A stretch of DNA of 37,690 nt from a virus. A program made the translations under genes and the position numbers. The stretch is taken from positions 1 to 37,690 of the IMG/VR virus record IMGVR_UViG_3300043607_000069; one strand, 5' to 3'. Positions 21,900 to 28,655 of the stretch are shown in pieces. Positions within the stretch are counted from its first letter, which is position 1. The number at the start of each line of letters is the position of its first letter. Below the pieces are notes generated by a model. It ran no database searches. It was not told the DNA's origin and was given only the letters and a program-made list of their open reading frames with translations.

Positions 21900-22585
21900 G
21901 CAAATTCCACCACTGTGCAATTCCGTTCGACCAATCTGAAATGACCTGCAAATATTCTTTATCCCCAGGCCGGTGTACGGGTTAGCCACCCTTTCGACCC
22001 CATTTCGGCTGACTACCTTCTTCTTTTGTATGCACGGCCGATGTCACTTCAGGCGATAATAGCGGTGTCGGGTGGGTGACGGAGCGCAGGCAAGGGCCGA
22101 TGCCGACAGGCGAGTGCCCGGAACGCCGTAAGCCGCAAACCGAAATCCACAGCGACACGGGTACCACCCCAGGCTGTTACGAATCAAGGCCGGTGAACTG
22201 GGTGGGCCGCTTGAAAACAAAATACCAAGCAGGCTTTCAGAAAGCTGTCGCGCCTTCCAATGGCGCGGCCGGATGTTCCATTAGCGTTCCCTGACCACAC
22301 CGCCTCACGGCATAGCGTCACACGGGATAATTCGCGAACGACATCCGGTTGTCCACGGACACCAGCAGACCTGAAGTGGAAACACTCTCCGTTCTGGAGA
22401 TGGCCGCTTGACCCTTTCTACTTCCGCTGTGCAGGCCTATACCCAGACCGCACGTATCCAAGTGCACACGGACAGAGATGATGAGGACAACGCGATGGTG
22501 ACAGTATCGCGTTGTAAATCCCCGCCAGCATAGTGCTGGTGACCGGTTCCAAGGCCGGATGGATTTACTGAAGGAGAAGAAGGTC
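21900..22585 (+). ncRNA. Gene-free structured region, candidate large non-coding RNA
   Basis: About 690 bases without a believable gene in an otherwise packed arm. Perfect helices visible by eye include ACAACGCGAT/ATCGCGTTGT (22487-22515, 10 bp), CGCGCC/GGCGCG (22249-22267), a long-range CCGGATGT/ACATCCGG (22269-22276 with 22341-22348) and TCTCC/GGAGA (about 22386-22400). At the 3' end, AAATCC/GGATTT (22516-22521 with 22561-22566) encloses two hairpins, CCAGCA/TGCTGG and CCGG/CCGG, making a three-way junction directly before the next Shine-Dalgarno. Several loops carry TTCCAA or ATCCAA. It may be a large phage RNA of the GOLLD/ROOL kind, a leader element, or both. No promoter was placed. Confidence 0.5.
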
Positions 22586-22654
22586 ATGGTCATGTATTGG
22601 TTCGGACTCGCCTGTATGGCGGCATCCGCGTTGTTTTACTTCGTTCGGAAATAA
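22586..22654 (+). CDS. 22-residue membrane peptide
   Basis: MVMYWFGLACMAASALFYFV followed by RK, behind the strong AAGGAGAAGAAGGTC start block. Almost the whole peptide is one hydrophobic helix with a positive C-terminal end. It immediately follows the three-way-junction RNA, so its translation could be what that structure controls. Confidence 0.55.
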   Translation: MVMYWFGLACMAASALFYFVRK

Positions 22655-22665
22655 AGGAGAAGGAC

Positions 22666-22854
22666 ATGACATCAGAAATGAAGGACATTCAGACGGTGCA
22701 CCAGACTATGGTCAAGTTTCTTCGTTACGCATTTAACGATATCAGCTACGAATACAACAATCTCACGGACGCAGAGAAGGCGTTGTGTACCGAAGAGGAA
22801 TTCGCAGCCATGCTGGAAACCGTATTATGGGAACCACGCAAGGCGCGTAAATAA
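22666..22854 (+). CDS. Small acidic helical protein
   Basis: A 62-residue product (MTSEMKDIQTVHQTMVKFLR) with AAGGAGAAGGAC before the ATG. It is helical and acidic (NNLTDAEKALCTEEEFAAML) and ends in a basic PRKARK. No recognised family; probably an early host-interaction protein by location. Confidence 0.6.
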   Translation: MTSEMKDIQTVHQTMVKFLRYAFNDISYEYNNLTDAEKALCTEEEFAAMLETVLWEPRKARK

Positions 22855-22882
22855 TTTGTCAACAATGAAGAAGGAGAAGGAC

Positions 22883-23167
22883 ATGACCATGAAGTTCAAG
22901 ATCACTAACGTAGACATGGACGGATTCAACGGCCGTGAACATCACCCGCACCGTTCCGATATCGGCTTGGTCGTCACCGTGCTCTCCTCGCAATTGTGGA
23001 ACCTGGATTCGGAAGGCGACGAAGGCGAGGTCACTCCGGAGATGCTGAAGATGCGTTCGGACTTGTTGGCTGACCCGGACACGCTGTTCACCTTCTACAC
23101 GTGCGTGACAGACGACGGCCGCATTCTCGACATGATTGATTTCGAGCTCGAACCGGTTTCTCGGTAG
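22883..23167 (+). CDS. Unknown 94-residue acidic protein
   Basis: Starts MTMKFKITNVDMDGFNGREH. The ATG at 22883 is chosen because it follows AAGGAGAAGGAC; an ATG nine codons upstream lies ahead of that Shine-Dalgarno. Beta-rich opening (FKITNVDMDGFNGREHHPHR) with a His/Arg patch, acidic middle and an FYTCVTDDGRILDMIDFELE end. Function unknown. Confidence 0.62.
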   Translation: MTMKFKITNVDMDGFNGREHHPHRSDIGLVVTVLSSQLWNLDSEGDEGEVTPEMLKMRSDLLADPDTLFTFYTCVTDDGRILDMIDFELEPVSR

Positions 23168-23205
23168 GACGTTGCGTGGTGGGCATACATCGGTGTGCCT
23201 ATCAC

Positions 23206-23221
23206 GGAGCAATCCTGCTCC
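23206..23221 (+). promoter_or_regulatory. GGAGCA/TGCTCC hairpin before the first winged-helix gene
   Basis: A perfect 6-bp stem with loop ATCC lies 18 bases before the ATG at 23240. A weaker stem-loop precedes it (about 23173-23204). No T-run follows. It may shape translation of the downstream gene. Confidence 0.4.
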
Positions 23222-23239
23222 CATTGAAAGGACCGTATC

Positions 23240-23503
23240 ATGAAGAGCAACAAGAACGTCAGCCGTCGTGGTCGTGCGCAGTTCGCTTTCGTCAAGGCCG
23301 TTGAGGCTCAGGAAGGTATCCAGGCGGTCGTGCTGCAGGCAGTGAAGAAGGTGCGGCATGGTTCGGTGGCGGATATCGCACAGGCCGCCATCAAGCTGGG
23401 ACTGAAGAAGGTCACCAGCCAGGACCCGTTGGTCCAGACCCATGTGCATCTCAATCGGCTGCGGGCCATTAAGGCGGTGAAGCGTATCAAGCAGGCCGCA
23501 TAG
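23240..23503 (+). CDS. Winged-helix-like protein, paralogue 1
   Basis: An 87-residue basic protein. Residues about 27-80 hold the pattern VVLQAVKKVRHGSVADIAQA, AIKLGLKKVTSQDPLVQTHV and HLNRL. This recurs in two other proteins of the window (25645-26244 and 30349-31017). Helix, GTVAEI-type turn, second helix and QDP..QT recognition helix fit a winged-helix DNA-binding fold. This copy has only the DNA-binding part with basic flanks. It probably acts as a regulator or DNA-architecture protein. Confidence 0.68.
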   Translation: MKSNKNVSRRGRAQFAFVKAVEAQEGIQAVVLQAVKKVRHGSVADIAQAAIKLGLKKVTSQDPLVQTHVHLNRLRAIKAVKRIKQAA

Positions 23504-23576
23504 CGTGCGCGGCGTCGATGGGTGGGCCAGGCATCCCGCTTGGCTCACCTCCGTTTTCAAGAGGGAGAAGAAGGTC

Positions 23577-23804
23577 ATGAAGGTATATTTTCTGGTTGAA
23601 GCCGACATCAAAAATGAAAGCCTCGATATCGATGACGTCAAACAAGCGCTGGAAGATGCTGGCGGCACCGAGGACGCCACGCTGACCGCGTATCGTTTGA
23701 CCGACCAGGAATTCGAAGGCCGAATCGGCAAGGTCATTCACCGCGACAAAGAACTTCTCAAAATCAAAACCGGTATCTTGATGTGGGCCACCGTTACTAA
23801 ATAG
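23577..23804 (+). CDS. Unknown 75-residue protein
   Basis: MKVYFLVEADIKNESLDIDD after GGGAGAAGAAGGTC. The alternation of a beta strand, a helix (DDVKQALEDAGGTEDATLTA) and two strands suggests a ferredoxin-like small fold, with KTGILMWATVTK at the end. No motif for function. Confidence 0.6.
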   Translation: MKVYFLVEADIKNESLDIDDVKQALEDAGGTEDATLTAYRLTDQEFEGRIGKVIHRDKELLKIKTGILMWATVTK

Positions 23805-23813
23805 GAGAACATC

Positions 23814-24152
23814 ATGTCCAAGATTTTCCGTTGCGACGTCTGCGGCAGTGAACCCGCCATTGCCAACACGCGGGAGACCGGTCAGTTCTGGTGCGAGATC
23901 TGCCAGACCTGGAAAGATTTTCTCATCATTTACACCTTCGTCCTTGGCACCAACATTCCTCAGACCATCAAGGTTGGCGACCGGCACTCGTGGGCACAGA
24001 TGCGGCCGAACACCGGGTCATACGGCGCTCAGCATCCCGGTGGTCCGGCGAAACTGATCACCGGTGTCGTGGTGGCCATCAACGACGACATGTGGGTAAA
24101 GGTGGAAGCCGAATACGTGCCGCCATTGGAGCACGTGCGGAGGGTGAGATGA
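23814..24152 (+). CDS. Zinc ribbon protein
   Basis: A 112-residue product. FRCDVCGSEPA and FWCEICQTW near the N-terminus form a CxxC...CxxC zinc ribbon. The rest is beta-rich (PQTIKVGDRHSWAQMRPNTG and LITGVVVAINDDMWVKVEAE) with an SH3-like look. Such fusions may bind nucleic acid or host proteins. AGGAG precedes the ATG, and the next gene is coupled by ATGA. Confidence 0.68.
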   Translation: MSKIFRCDVCGSEPAIANTRETGQFWCEICQTWKDFLIIYTFVLGTNIPQTIKVGDRHSWAQMRPNTGSYGAQHPGGPAKLITGVVVAINDDMWVKVEAEYVPPLEHVRRVR

Positions 24153-24397
24153 GAATCGGAGAGGTCATTCACGTCGGCGAAGGGGAATCCGTCGTGGTCA
24201 AGCGCATTTACCGACTCTATCTCTGGACCAACGAATATCATTTCTTCAATGGCTCGAATCGACCGCGTCGGGTACGCGGCCGATGCCTCCAGCAATTCGC
24301 TCGCTACAAGGATTTGCTCGCTGAAGCGAAACGTCGCGCGGTCGCCGCAGGCTATCCGAAATCGCGTTGGATGGACCTGTATGATTGGAACGTGTAA
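24149..24397 (+). CDS. Unknown basic 82-residue protein
   Basis: MRIGEVIHVGEGESVVVKRI begins with a small beta domain, followed by a basic helix with RYKDLLAEAKRRAVAAGYPK. Arg and Lys content suggests nucleic-acid contact. The start overlaps the previous stop. No family recognised. Confidence 0.6.
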   Translation: MRIGEVIHVGEGESVVVKRIYRLYLWTNEYHFFNGSNRPRRVRGRCLQQFARYKDLLAEAKRRAVAAGYPKSRWMDLYDWNV

Positions 24398-24426
24398 ACC
24401 CATCGAAGAAGAAGGAGAAGAAGGTC

Positions 24427-24618
24427 ATGATTCGTGAAATGAACTCGCCATGGTATCCCTACGACGTAGTCGCTAGCGACCGCTGTTGGCATTGCCACGT
24501 TGAGTTTACCAAAGATGAATTCCTGCGCGTGATCGACTCCGTCGTACCGAAACTGGTGCATGACCGTCAGCCATGCGCTGCGGCAATGGTTCGGATGCCC
24601 ACGGTACCGCAGTCATGA
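24427..24618 (+). CDS. Small CxxC/His protein
   Basis: A 63-residue product (MIREMNSPWYPYDVVASDRC) with AAGGAGAAGAAGGTC before the ATG. It holds CWHCHVEFTKDEFLRVIDSV and a later Cys, a likely partial zinc site. Acting through protein contacts is possible. Function unknown. Confidence 0.58.
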   Translation: MIREMNSPWYPYDVVASDRCWHCHVEFTKDEFLRVIDSVVPKLVHDRQPCAAAMVRMPTVPQS

Positions 24619-24791
24619 GTCACATTGCCGCGCTACCGAAGCGTCAGGGACTCAAACTATCAAGGCCGGTAGTATTGCAGTTGCTTACCATGCAGAGATG
24701 GTTGGAACAGCAAGCCGGTTCAACTCCGACATTGGAAGATACCATTCGCATCGCTATCAGTTATTGGAGCATGTACAAGGAGCAGAAGTAA
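24615..24791 (+). CDS. Small helical protein, possibly ribbon-helix-helix-like
   Basis: A 58-residue product (MSHIAALPKRQGLKLSRPVV), ATGA-coupled. QLLTMQRWLEQQAGSTPTLE is followed by DTIRIAISYWSMYKEQK. The 'T.E..IR.AI..W' end resembles the second and third helices of RHH-like DNA-binding proteins, but the N-terminal strand is not typical. DNA binding is tentative. Confidence 0.55.
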   Translation: MSHIAALPKRQGLKLSRPVVLQLLTMQRWLEQQAGSTPTLEDTIRIAISYWSMYKEQK

Positions 24792-25042
24792 TGACCAGAG
24801 GATTACGCACCATCACCGTTGGCGAGCTTCTTGACCTGCTCGAAGGCGAATCACCCGACATGCGGATCATTGTCACCGCCGACTACGGAGATCATTCACA
24901 CACCGCTCAGGCACTGCCGTTGAAAGGCGAGTTCGAAACTGTCACCGTTTCAGAATCCGCTTACAGCAGCAGTGGGTTCGCAATTGCTGAACCGGATGAT
25001 GACGACGAAGAGGACGCAGAGACCTTCTTGGTGCTCCGATGA
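24791..25042 (+). CDS. Unknown 83-residue protein with acidic tail
   Basis: MTRGLRTITVGELLDLLEGE, then SPDMRIIVTADYGDHSHTAQ. The 'ITVGELL..L......VV....D' opening is common in small phage proteins of unknown role. An acidic run (EPDDDDEEDAE) ends the protein. The TAATG overlap at the start and the ATGA overlap at the end place it in a tight chain. Confidence 0.62.
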   Translation: MTRGLRTITVGELLDLLEGESPDMRIIVTADYGDHSHTAQALPLKGEFETVTVSESAYSSSGFAIAEPDDDDEEDAETFLVLR

Positions 25043-25233
25043 AGGTCAATCGTCTTTCGTCGCGCATGACCGCTCGCAGCATTGCCCATCAGCGTGCGCA
25101 AGCGGCCGGTCTCGATCCCGACACGGCGGATGCAGCGGTTCGCAGTGTGATGGTTTTGTACGACCCAGAGCTCACTGTGCGTGAGTGGCTCAATTTCGTA
25201 GACCAGGAAATTCAGCGACACGCGAATCCGTAG
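25039..25233 (+). CDS. Small helical protein, unknown
   Basis: A 64-residue basic-then-acidic product (MKVNRLSSRMTARSIAHQRA). The pattern RAQAAGLDPDTADAAVRSVM, followed by LTVREWLNFVDQEIQRH suggests three helices. No assignment. Confidence 0.58.
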   Translation: MKVNRLSSRMTARSIAHQRAQAAGLDPDTADAAVRSVMVLYDPELTVREWLNFVDQEIQRHANP

Positions 25234-25248
25234 GACAAGGAGATGAAG

Positions 25249-25500
25249 ATGAGTTCAATGTTCATACCGTTCGGTGCACCCGGTCATCTGCAGTATCGAG
25301 AGGTACGATTCGTACCGCTCATTCGTGTGATCTGTGCTTGGTGTCCCGGTTTCAATCCAAAGGACGCGAGCAATCGCGGTGCCTCGCACGGTATCTGTTC
25401 CTCGTGCGCCGCCAAGATAAAGAAGGAGATGGAGGATGAAAATCAAAGTGCGCATCCGACGACCGGTCCACATCGTGCTTGCGTTGGTGCCATCAAGTAA
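25249..25500 (+). CDS. Small zinc-finger-like protein
   Basis: An 83-residue product starting MSSMFIPFGAPGHLQYREVR. This start lies 6 bases after AAGGAG, while the in-frame ATG two codons earlier touches it. CAWCPGF...CSSCAAKIKKE gives two CxxC pairs about 28 residues apart, a likely zinc ribbon seen in many phage proteins. The C-terminus overlaps the next gene by 65 bases in another frame. Confidence 0.65.
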   Translation: MSSMFIPFGAPGHLQYREVRFVPLIRVICAWCPGFNPKDASNRGASHGICSSCAAKIKKEMEDENQSAHPTTGPHRACVGAIK

Positions 25501-25648
25501 GGAAGGTCATCCACCGCACAAGATCTGTCTGGACCGGCACAACATGCTCTATTGTACCTGTAAGGGTTGGCGCTACAACGGCCATACCTGTCCGGGTCTT
25601 ACAGCTTTTCGAGACATGCTGGCATCCGCGCAGGAGAAACTCATTTGA
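25436..25648 (+). CDS. SWIM-like zinc finger protein
   Basis: A 70-residue product (MKIKVRIRRPVHIVLALVPS). It contains MLYCTCKGWRYNGHTCPGLT, a variation on the SWIM zinc finger (CxC, then Cys/His) that in other proteins binds DNA or protein. A helix (AFRDMLASAQEKLI) follows. GGAGG precedes the ATG, and the end overlaps the next TTG start. Confidence 0.65.
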   Translation: MKIKVRIRRPVHIVLALVPSSKEGHPPHKICLDRHNMLYCTCKGWRYNGHTCPGLTAFRDMLASAQEKLI

Positions 25649-26244
25649 GTAAACGATCGAAGGCTCGGCTCATCAAGGCGAAGATTCGCGAGCATGCGAG
25701 GATGGCAGAGCTCCTCCTGCCTCCTACGCCTGTGAACTGTCCGAAGTATCCACGTGTGTACTTCGAATCGTTCCGACCCAAACTGTTTGCAGCATGTAAG
25801 AATTCTCGACACCGTCATTGCCCGAAGACCGTGGACCAAGATCGCGGTCGTACGCATCTCTACTGCACTTGTCCGTGCCATCTACCGAAGATGAGCCGAT
25901 ACAAACGACGACAGATGATGCTGAAACTAAAGAAGGAGCTCGCGAAGAAAGAACGGAAAGGCGTGCGCATCCCTCGAGATCCCAGTGCACCACGCGCGGA
26001 GGTTGGCGCCAGAGGACAACAGAAACGATTCCGCTACGTAAAGGAACCAGACGGAAAAGTTCCGGCCGGGATCATGCATATCGTATGGCACGCGATCAGT
26101 ACGATGCAGGAGGGAACGGTGGCGGAGATCGCGGCAATGGCAATCGAGAAAGGTCTGCGTGATGTGACTGGGCAGGATCCAACGACACAAACCAGCATCA
26201 TGCTACATCGGATGTTGAAGACCGGTGTGGTGGAGGTAGTGTGA
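25645..26244 (+). CDS. Cys-rich plus winged-helix protein, paralogue 2
   Basis: A 199-residue protein started at TTG overlapping the previous stop, with AGGAG 8 bases ahead. Residues about 45-85 hold a Cys/His-rich part (CKNSRHRHCPKT, LYCTCPCHLP). A basic linker of Lys/Arg follows. The last 62 residues (IVWHAISTMQEGTVAEIAAM, GLRDVTGQDPTTQTSIMLHR) are the winged-helix-like domain also present at 23240 and 30349. The two-part layout is shared with the 30349 protein. A DNA-binding regulator with a zinc domain is likely. Confidence 0.68.
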   Translation: MSKRSKARLIKAKIREHARMAELLLPPTPVNCPKYPRVYFESFRPKLFAACKNSRHRHCPKTVDQDRGRTHLYCTCPCHLPKMSRYKRRQMMLKLKKELAKKERKGVRIPRDPSAPRAEVGARGQQKRFRYVKEPDGKVPAGIMHIVWHAISTMQEGTVAEIAAMAIEKGLRDVTGQDPTTQTSIMLHRMLKTGVVEVV

Positions 26245-26375
26245 TGGAAGACAGAGACGACGACGAGATCGATCGCTCGGATACCGACGAAGCGGAAAGC
26301 GATTGGCAATCGGAATTCGATGCCATGCTCGATGCTGATGACCTGGAGGACGACGATGAGATTGAGAGTGAATAG
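26244..26375 (+). CDS. 43-residue highly acidic protein
   Basis: MEDRDDDEIDRSDTDEAESD with more than half Asp/Glu, joined by TGATG to the gene before it and overlapping the ligase start by 20 bases. Very acidic phage miniproteins can mimic DNA and block DNA-binding enzymes; here this is only an idea based on composition. It may also simply couple translation into the ligase gene. Confidence 0.58.
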   Translation: MEDRDDDEIDRSDTDEAESDWQSEFDAMLDADDLEDDDEIESE

Positions 26376-27633
26376 CCGAAAGGCGTTCGTGACCTTCTTC
26401 TCTCGGACGTCGAAGGGTCAATTGCAAACCTGGTCTTGTTGGATTGAAGCCGACGGGATCACGGTCACTAGCATGTGGGGGATCAAAGGCGGGAAGATGC
26501 AGATCACTCACGACACCATGACCAGTCGAGGACGGAAGGGTACGCTCGCTTTTAAATCACCGAAAGCCGTCGCGTTGGACGAGCATGCTCGACAGGTTGA
26601 GAAGAAGATGCGAGCCGGGTACGTGGAAGCCGAAGCACGAGCGCATGCAGTGCAGTTGGAGAAGTTGAAGACGGATCTGGACTTCGACCATTTGCCACGT
26701 GCCTTCGCACCAGCCAAGCCGATCCGCGAGCTCGACCCGGCTCTGGCCGCTGAGTGGGACAAACGTGGGTTGTTGACCATTCAGCGTAAGCGGGATGGGA
26801 TGCGGCACTACATTGTGGCTGGCCAGGATGGCGCCATTCACGTCTACAGCCGAGGGATGGACGACATGACCGCCCACTTCACCCGGCTCACCCAGGAGCT
26901 CACCTTGCCAGCGGGGACCATCCTCGATTGTGAGTTCGTGGTCATCACACCGAAGGGTGCCGATGACTTTATCGCGGTGTCGGAGATCTGCCGATCGAAG
27001 GCGGAACGTGCCGGTCGCACGATCGTGAGTTATGAGCACCAGGGATGCGTCGTCCAGTTCCTGGTGTTTGACCTTCTCTTCTACAATCGGCTTCCGACCT
27101 GGCAGTTGTCCTATCGAGATCGCTACAATGCGTTGGGGGTTGCGTTGGCGAAAGCGCACAGCGGTCATCGTGCACATTTCAATCACGTAGTCATGATGCC
27201 CAGGCTTACGAAACCATTAGCTGAGAGCATTCGTCGTGTGCAGAAACGCGGATGGGAAGGTCTGGTGTTGTGGCGGGCAGACCAGGCGACGCAGGTGCAT
27301 CTCAATCGTTCTCCCAAGCGATGCAACTGTTACAAGTTCAAGCCGATGGTGGAAGGAGATTTCGTCGCCACCGGCTACGAGCTCGGCAAGGGTCGGAACG
27401 GGAAGGTGGTCGGGGCGTTGAACCTTGGGATCTACGGCCATGCCAAAGGTCTTTTGGTCCCGATGGGCAATGTCGGAACCGGCTTCAGTGACAAGCAACG
27501 AGTGGAGGCGTTGCAGTGGAAGTATCCATGCGTCGTCGAAGTGAAGTATGAGAAGATGTCAGAGACCGGATTGCGGTTCCCGTCCTTCCTACGAAAACGG
27601 AATGACAAGAAACCGAAAGAGTGCAGATTGTAA
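26356..27633 (+). CDS. ATP-dependent DNA ligase with N-terminal WGR-like domain
   Basis: A 425-residue protein. Residues 1-90 (WSCWIEADGITVTSMWGIKG, and KMRAGYVE at the end) look like a WGR domain, which binds nicked or broken DNA ends. The ligase core follows: motif I KRDGMR at 145-150 with the adenylated Lys145, LDCEF at 190-194, FLVFDLL at 235-241, EGLVLW at 301-306 and YKFKP at 326-330. Residues from about 334 form an OB-fold. It seals nicks during replication or repair. GGAGGA precedes the chosen ATG. The WGR part sits on the ligase itself, which is an uncommon arrangement. Confidence 0.88.
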   Translation: MRLRVNSRKAFVTFFSRTSKGQLQTWSCWIEADGITVTSMWGIKGGKMQITHDTMTSRGRKGTLAFKSPKAVALDEHARQVEKKMRAGYVEAEARAHAVQLEKLKTDLDFDHLPRAFAPAKPIRELDPALAAEWDKRGLLTIQRKRDGMRHYIVAGQDGAIHVYSRGMDDMTAHFTRLTQELTLPAGTILDCEFVVITPKGADDFIAVSEICRSKAERAGRTIVSYEHQGCVVQFLVFDLLFYNRLPTWQLSYRDRYNALGVALAKAHSGHRAHFNHVVMMPRLTKPLAESIRRVQKRGWEGLVLWRADQATQVHLNRSPKRCNCYKFKPMVEGDFVATGYELGKGRNGKVVGALNLGIYGHAKGLLVPMGNVGTGFSDKQRVEALQWKYPCVVEVKYEKMSETGLRFPSFLRKRNDKKPKECRL

Positions 27634-27645
27634 AAGGAGAAGGTG

Positions 27646-28293
27646 ATGAAGAAGGACAAGGCCGAAGTCAAAGAAAGCGAAGTAACCGTTAAGGCTCCAC
27701 GCATCGGTTCAGCGATATTTAAGATTCAAGGTACGGCTCCGTTCGTGTCAAACAAATTCAGTGAGGAAATGAAAAAGGCCATGCGAGACAAGCAGGCCGA
27801 AGGAGGAACGGCAAAAAGCAAACACGCCAAGAGGGATCCGAAGGACTTTGAAAAACGTGCGCAACAGTCGTTGCATGTCAGTACAGACGGCTGGATTGGA
27901 TTCCCGGCGTCGGGAATTCGGAAAGGTCTGATCTCGGCTTGTCGGCTTGTGAACTTTAAGATGACGATCGCTAAGATGTCGGTGTTCATCGAGCCGGATG
28001 GATTCGACAAGGAAGACGGTACTCCACTTGTTCGATTCCTGAAAGGAACACCGCGCCATGTCGAGCATTACGTTCGTTTGTCGAATGGTGCTCCGGACAT
28101 TTGTCCGCGCATGATGTTCGACCCAGGATGGGAAGCGTCTGTTCGGGTGCAATTCGATGAGGATCAGTTCACATTGACCGACATCGCCAATCTGTTAACC
28201 AGAGTCGGTCTGCAAGTCGGAATTGGAGCCGGTCGGCCAGACTCGACTTCATCTTCTGGTATGGGATGGGGAACGTTTCGTATCGTGAACTAA
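27646..28293 (+). CDS. Conserved phage protein of unknown function (recombination context)
   Basis: A 215-residue protein (MKKDKAEVKESEVTVKAPRI) behind AAGGAGAAGGTG. Its segments recur in many phage proteins of unknown role: IFKIQGTAPFVSNKFSEE, KHAKRDPKDFEKRAQQSLHV, GWIGFPASGIRKGLISACRL and the Gly-rich VGIGAGRPDSTSSSGMGWGT near the end. The Gly-rich loop and alternating beta-alpha layout recall RNA-recognition-motif-like (RAMP/Cas7-type) folds, but this is only a resemblance. Neighbours are DNA ligase and recombination enzymes, so binding nucleic acid is a reasonable inference. Confidence 0.7.
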   Translation: MKKDKAEVKESEVTVKAPRIGSAIFKIQGTAPFVSNKFSEEMKKAMRDKQAEGGTAKSKHAKRDPKDFEKRAQQSLHVSTDGWIGFPASGIRKGLISACRLVNFKMTIAKMSVFIEPDGFDKEDGTPLVRFLKGTPRHVEHYVRLSNGAPDICPRMMFDPGWEASVRVQFDEDQFTLTDIANLLTRVGLQVGIGAGRPDSTSSSGMGWGTFRIVN

Positions 28294-28299
28294 AACCTA

Positions 28300-28626
28300 G
28301 CTGGTCAGGATCTGTATAGCACCGCTCACTCCAGCGAGTTAGTGTCCGGTCATGCGGAGTTTGGTCATGCAAAGTTAAGCTGGCTATGCTTAGTACTGCA
28401 TTACGTAGTCCGGTGTAGTCGGGTATAGTTGAGTGATGTTTGGTAGTGTAAAGCAAGGCAGGTTAAGCGAAGTCAAGTGAGGTGACGTGCAGAGGAGTGC
28501 CGTAATGTGGAGTGAGGCCTAGCAAATTCAAAGCATAGCAGGCAATGCACCTCAAAGTACGGTAATGTGAAGAGGAGTCGTGTACGGTATGGTTACGTGT
28601 AGCAGAGTCCAGTCGAGTCTAGCGGG
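28300..28626 (+). repeat. Degenerate pentamer array, G-pyrimidine-N-N-N
   Basis: From just after the preceding stop to 30 bases before the next gene, the DNA reads as consecutive 5-base units starting with G. By hand, 58 units start with G in four phase blocks (28304-28334, 28344-28379, 28383-28458, 28462-28622), and 55 of these have T or C next. The other three bases vary freely. In the last block 29 of 33 expected positions are G. Phase changes are single-base slips. GGTCATGC appears at 28348, 28363 and 28634. No gene, tRNA or CRISPR structure is present. Confidence 0.85.
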
Positions 28627-28655
28627 CGATTTCGGTCATGCGAAAAGGAGTGTGT

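Noticed and set aside
22076-22481. Two overlapping 72-73 codon plus-strand frames in the gene-free stretch
   Set aside because: No Shine-Dalgarno, unlikely composition (Pro/Arg/Cys scatter), and they run through strong RNA helices.
22478-22521. Hammerhead ribozyme
   Set aside because: TGATGAG before the 10-bp hairpin and AAA after it look similar, but the essential C before TGATGA and the G before AAA are absent, so the catalytic core is missing.
21900-22585. tRNA, tmRNA, RNase P RNA or self-splicing intron
   Set aside because: No CCA-ended acceptor stem, no T-arm consensus, no conserved RNase P or group I/II core strings could be found by eye. Covariance searches would be decisive.
22859-23737. 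292-codon minus-strand open frame
   Set aside because: Opposite several small plus-strand genes with good Shine-Dalgarno sites, one of them with two paralogues. The minus frame has no matching paralogues or motif.
28300-28626. CRISPR array or simple microsatellite
   Set aside because: There are no long identical repeats with unique spacers, and the pentamers differ from each other. Only the period and the G-Y step are constant.
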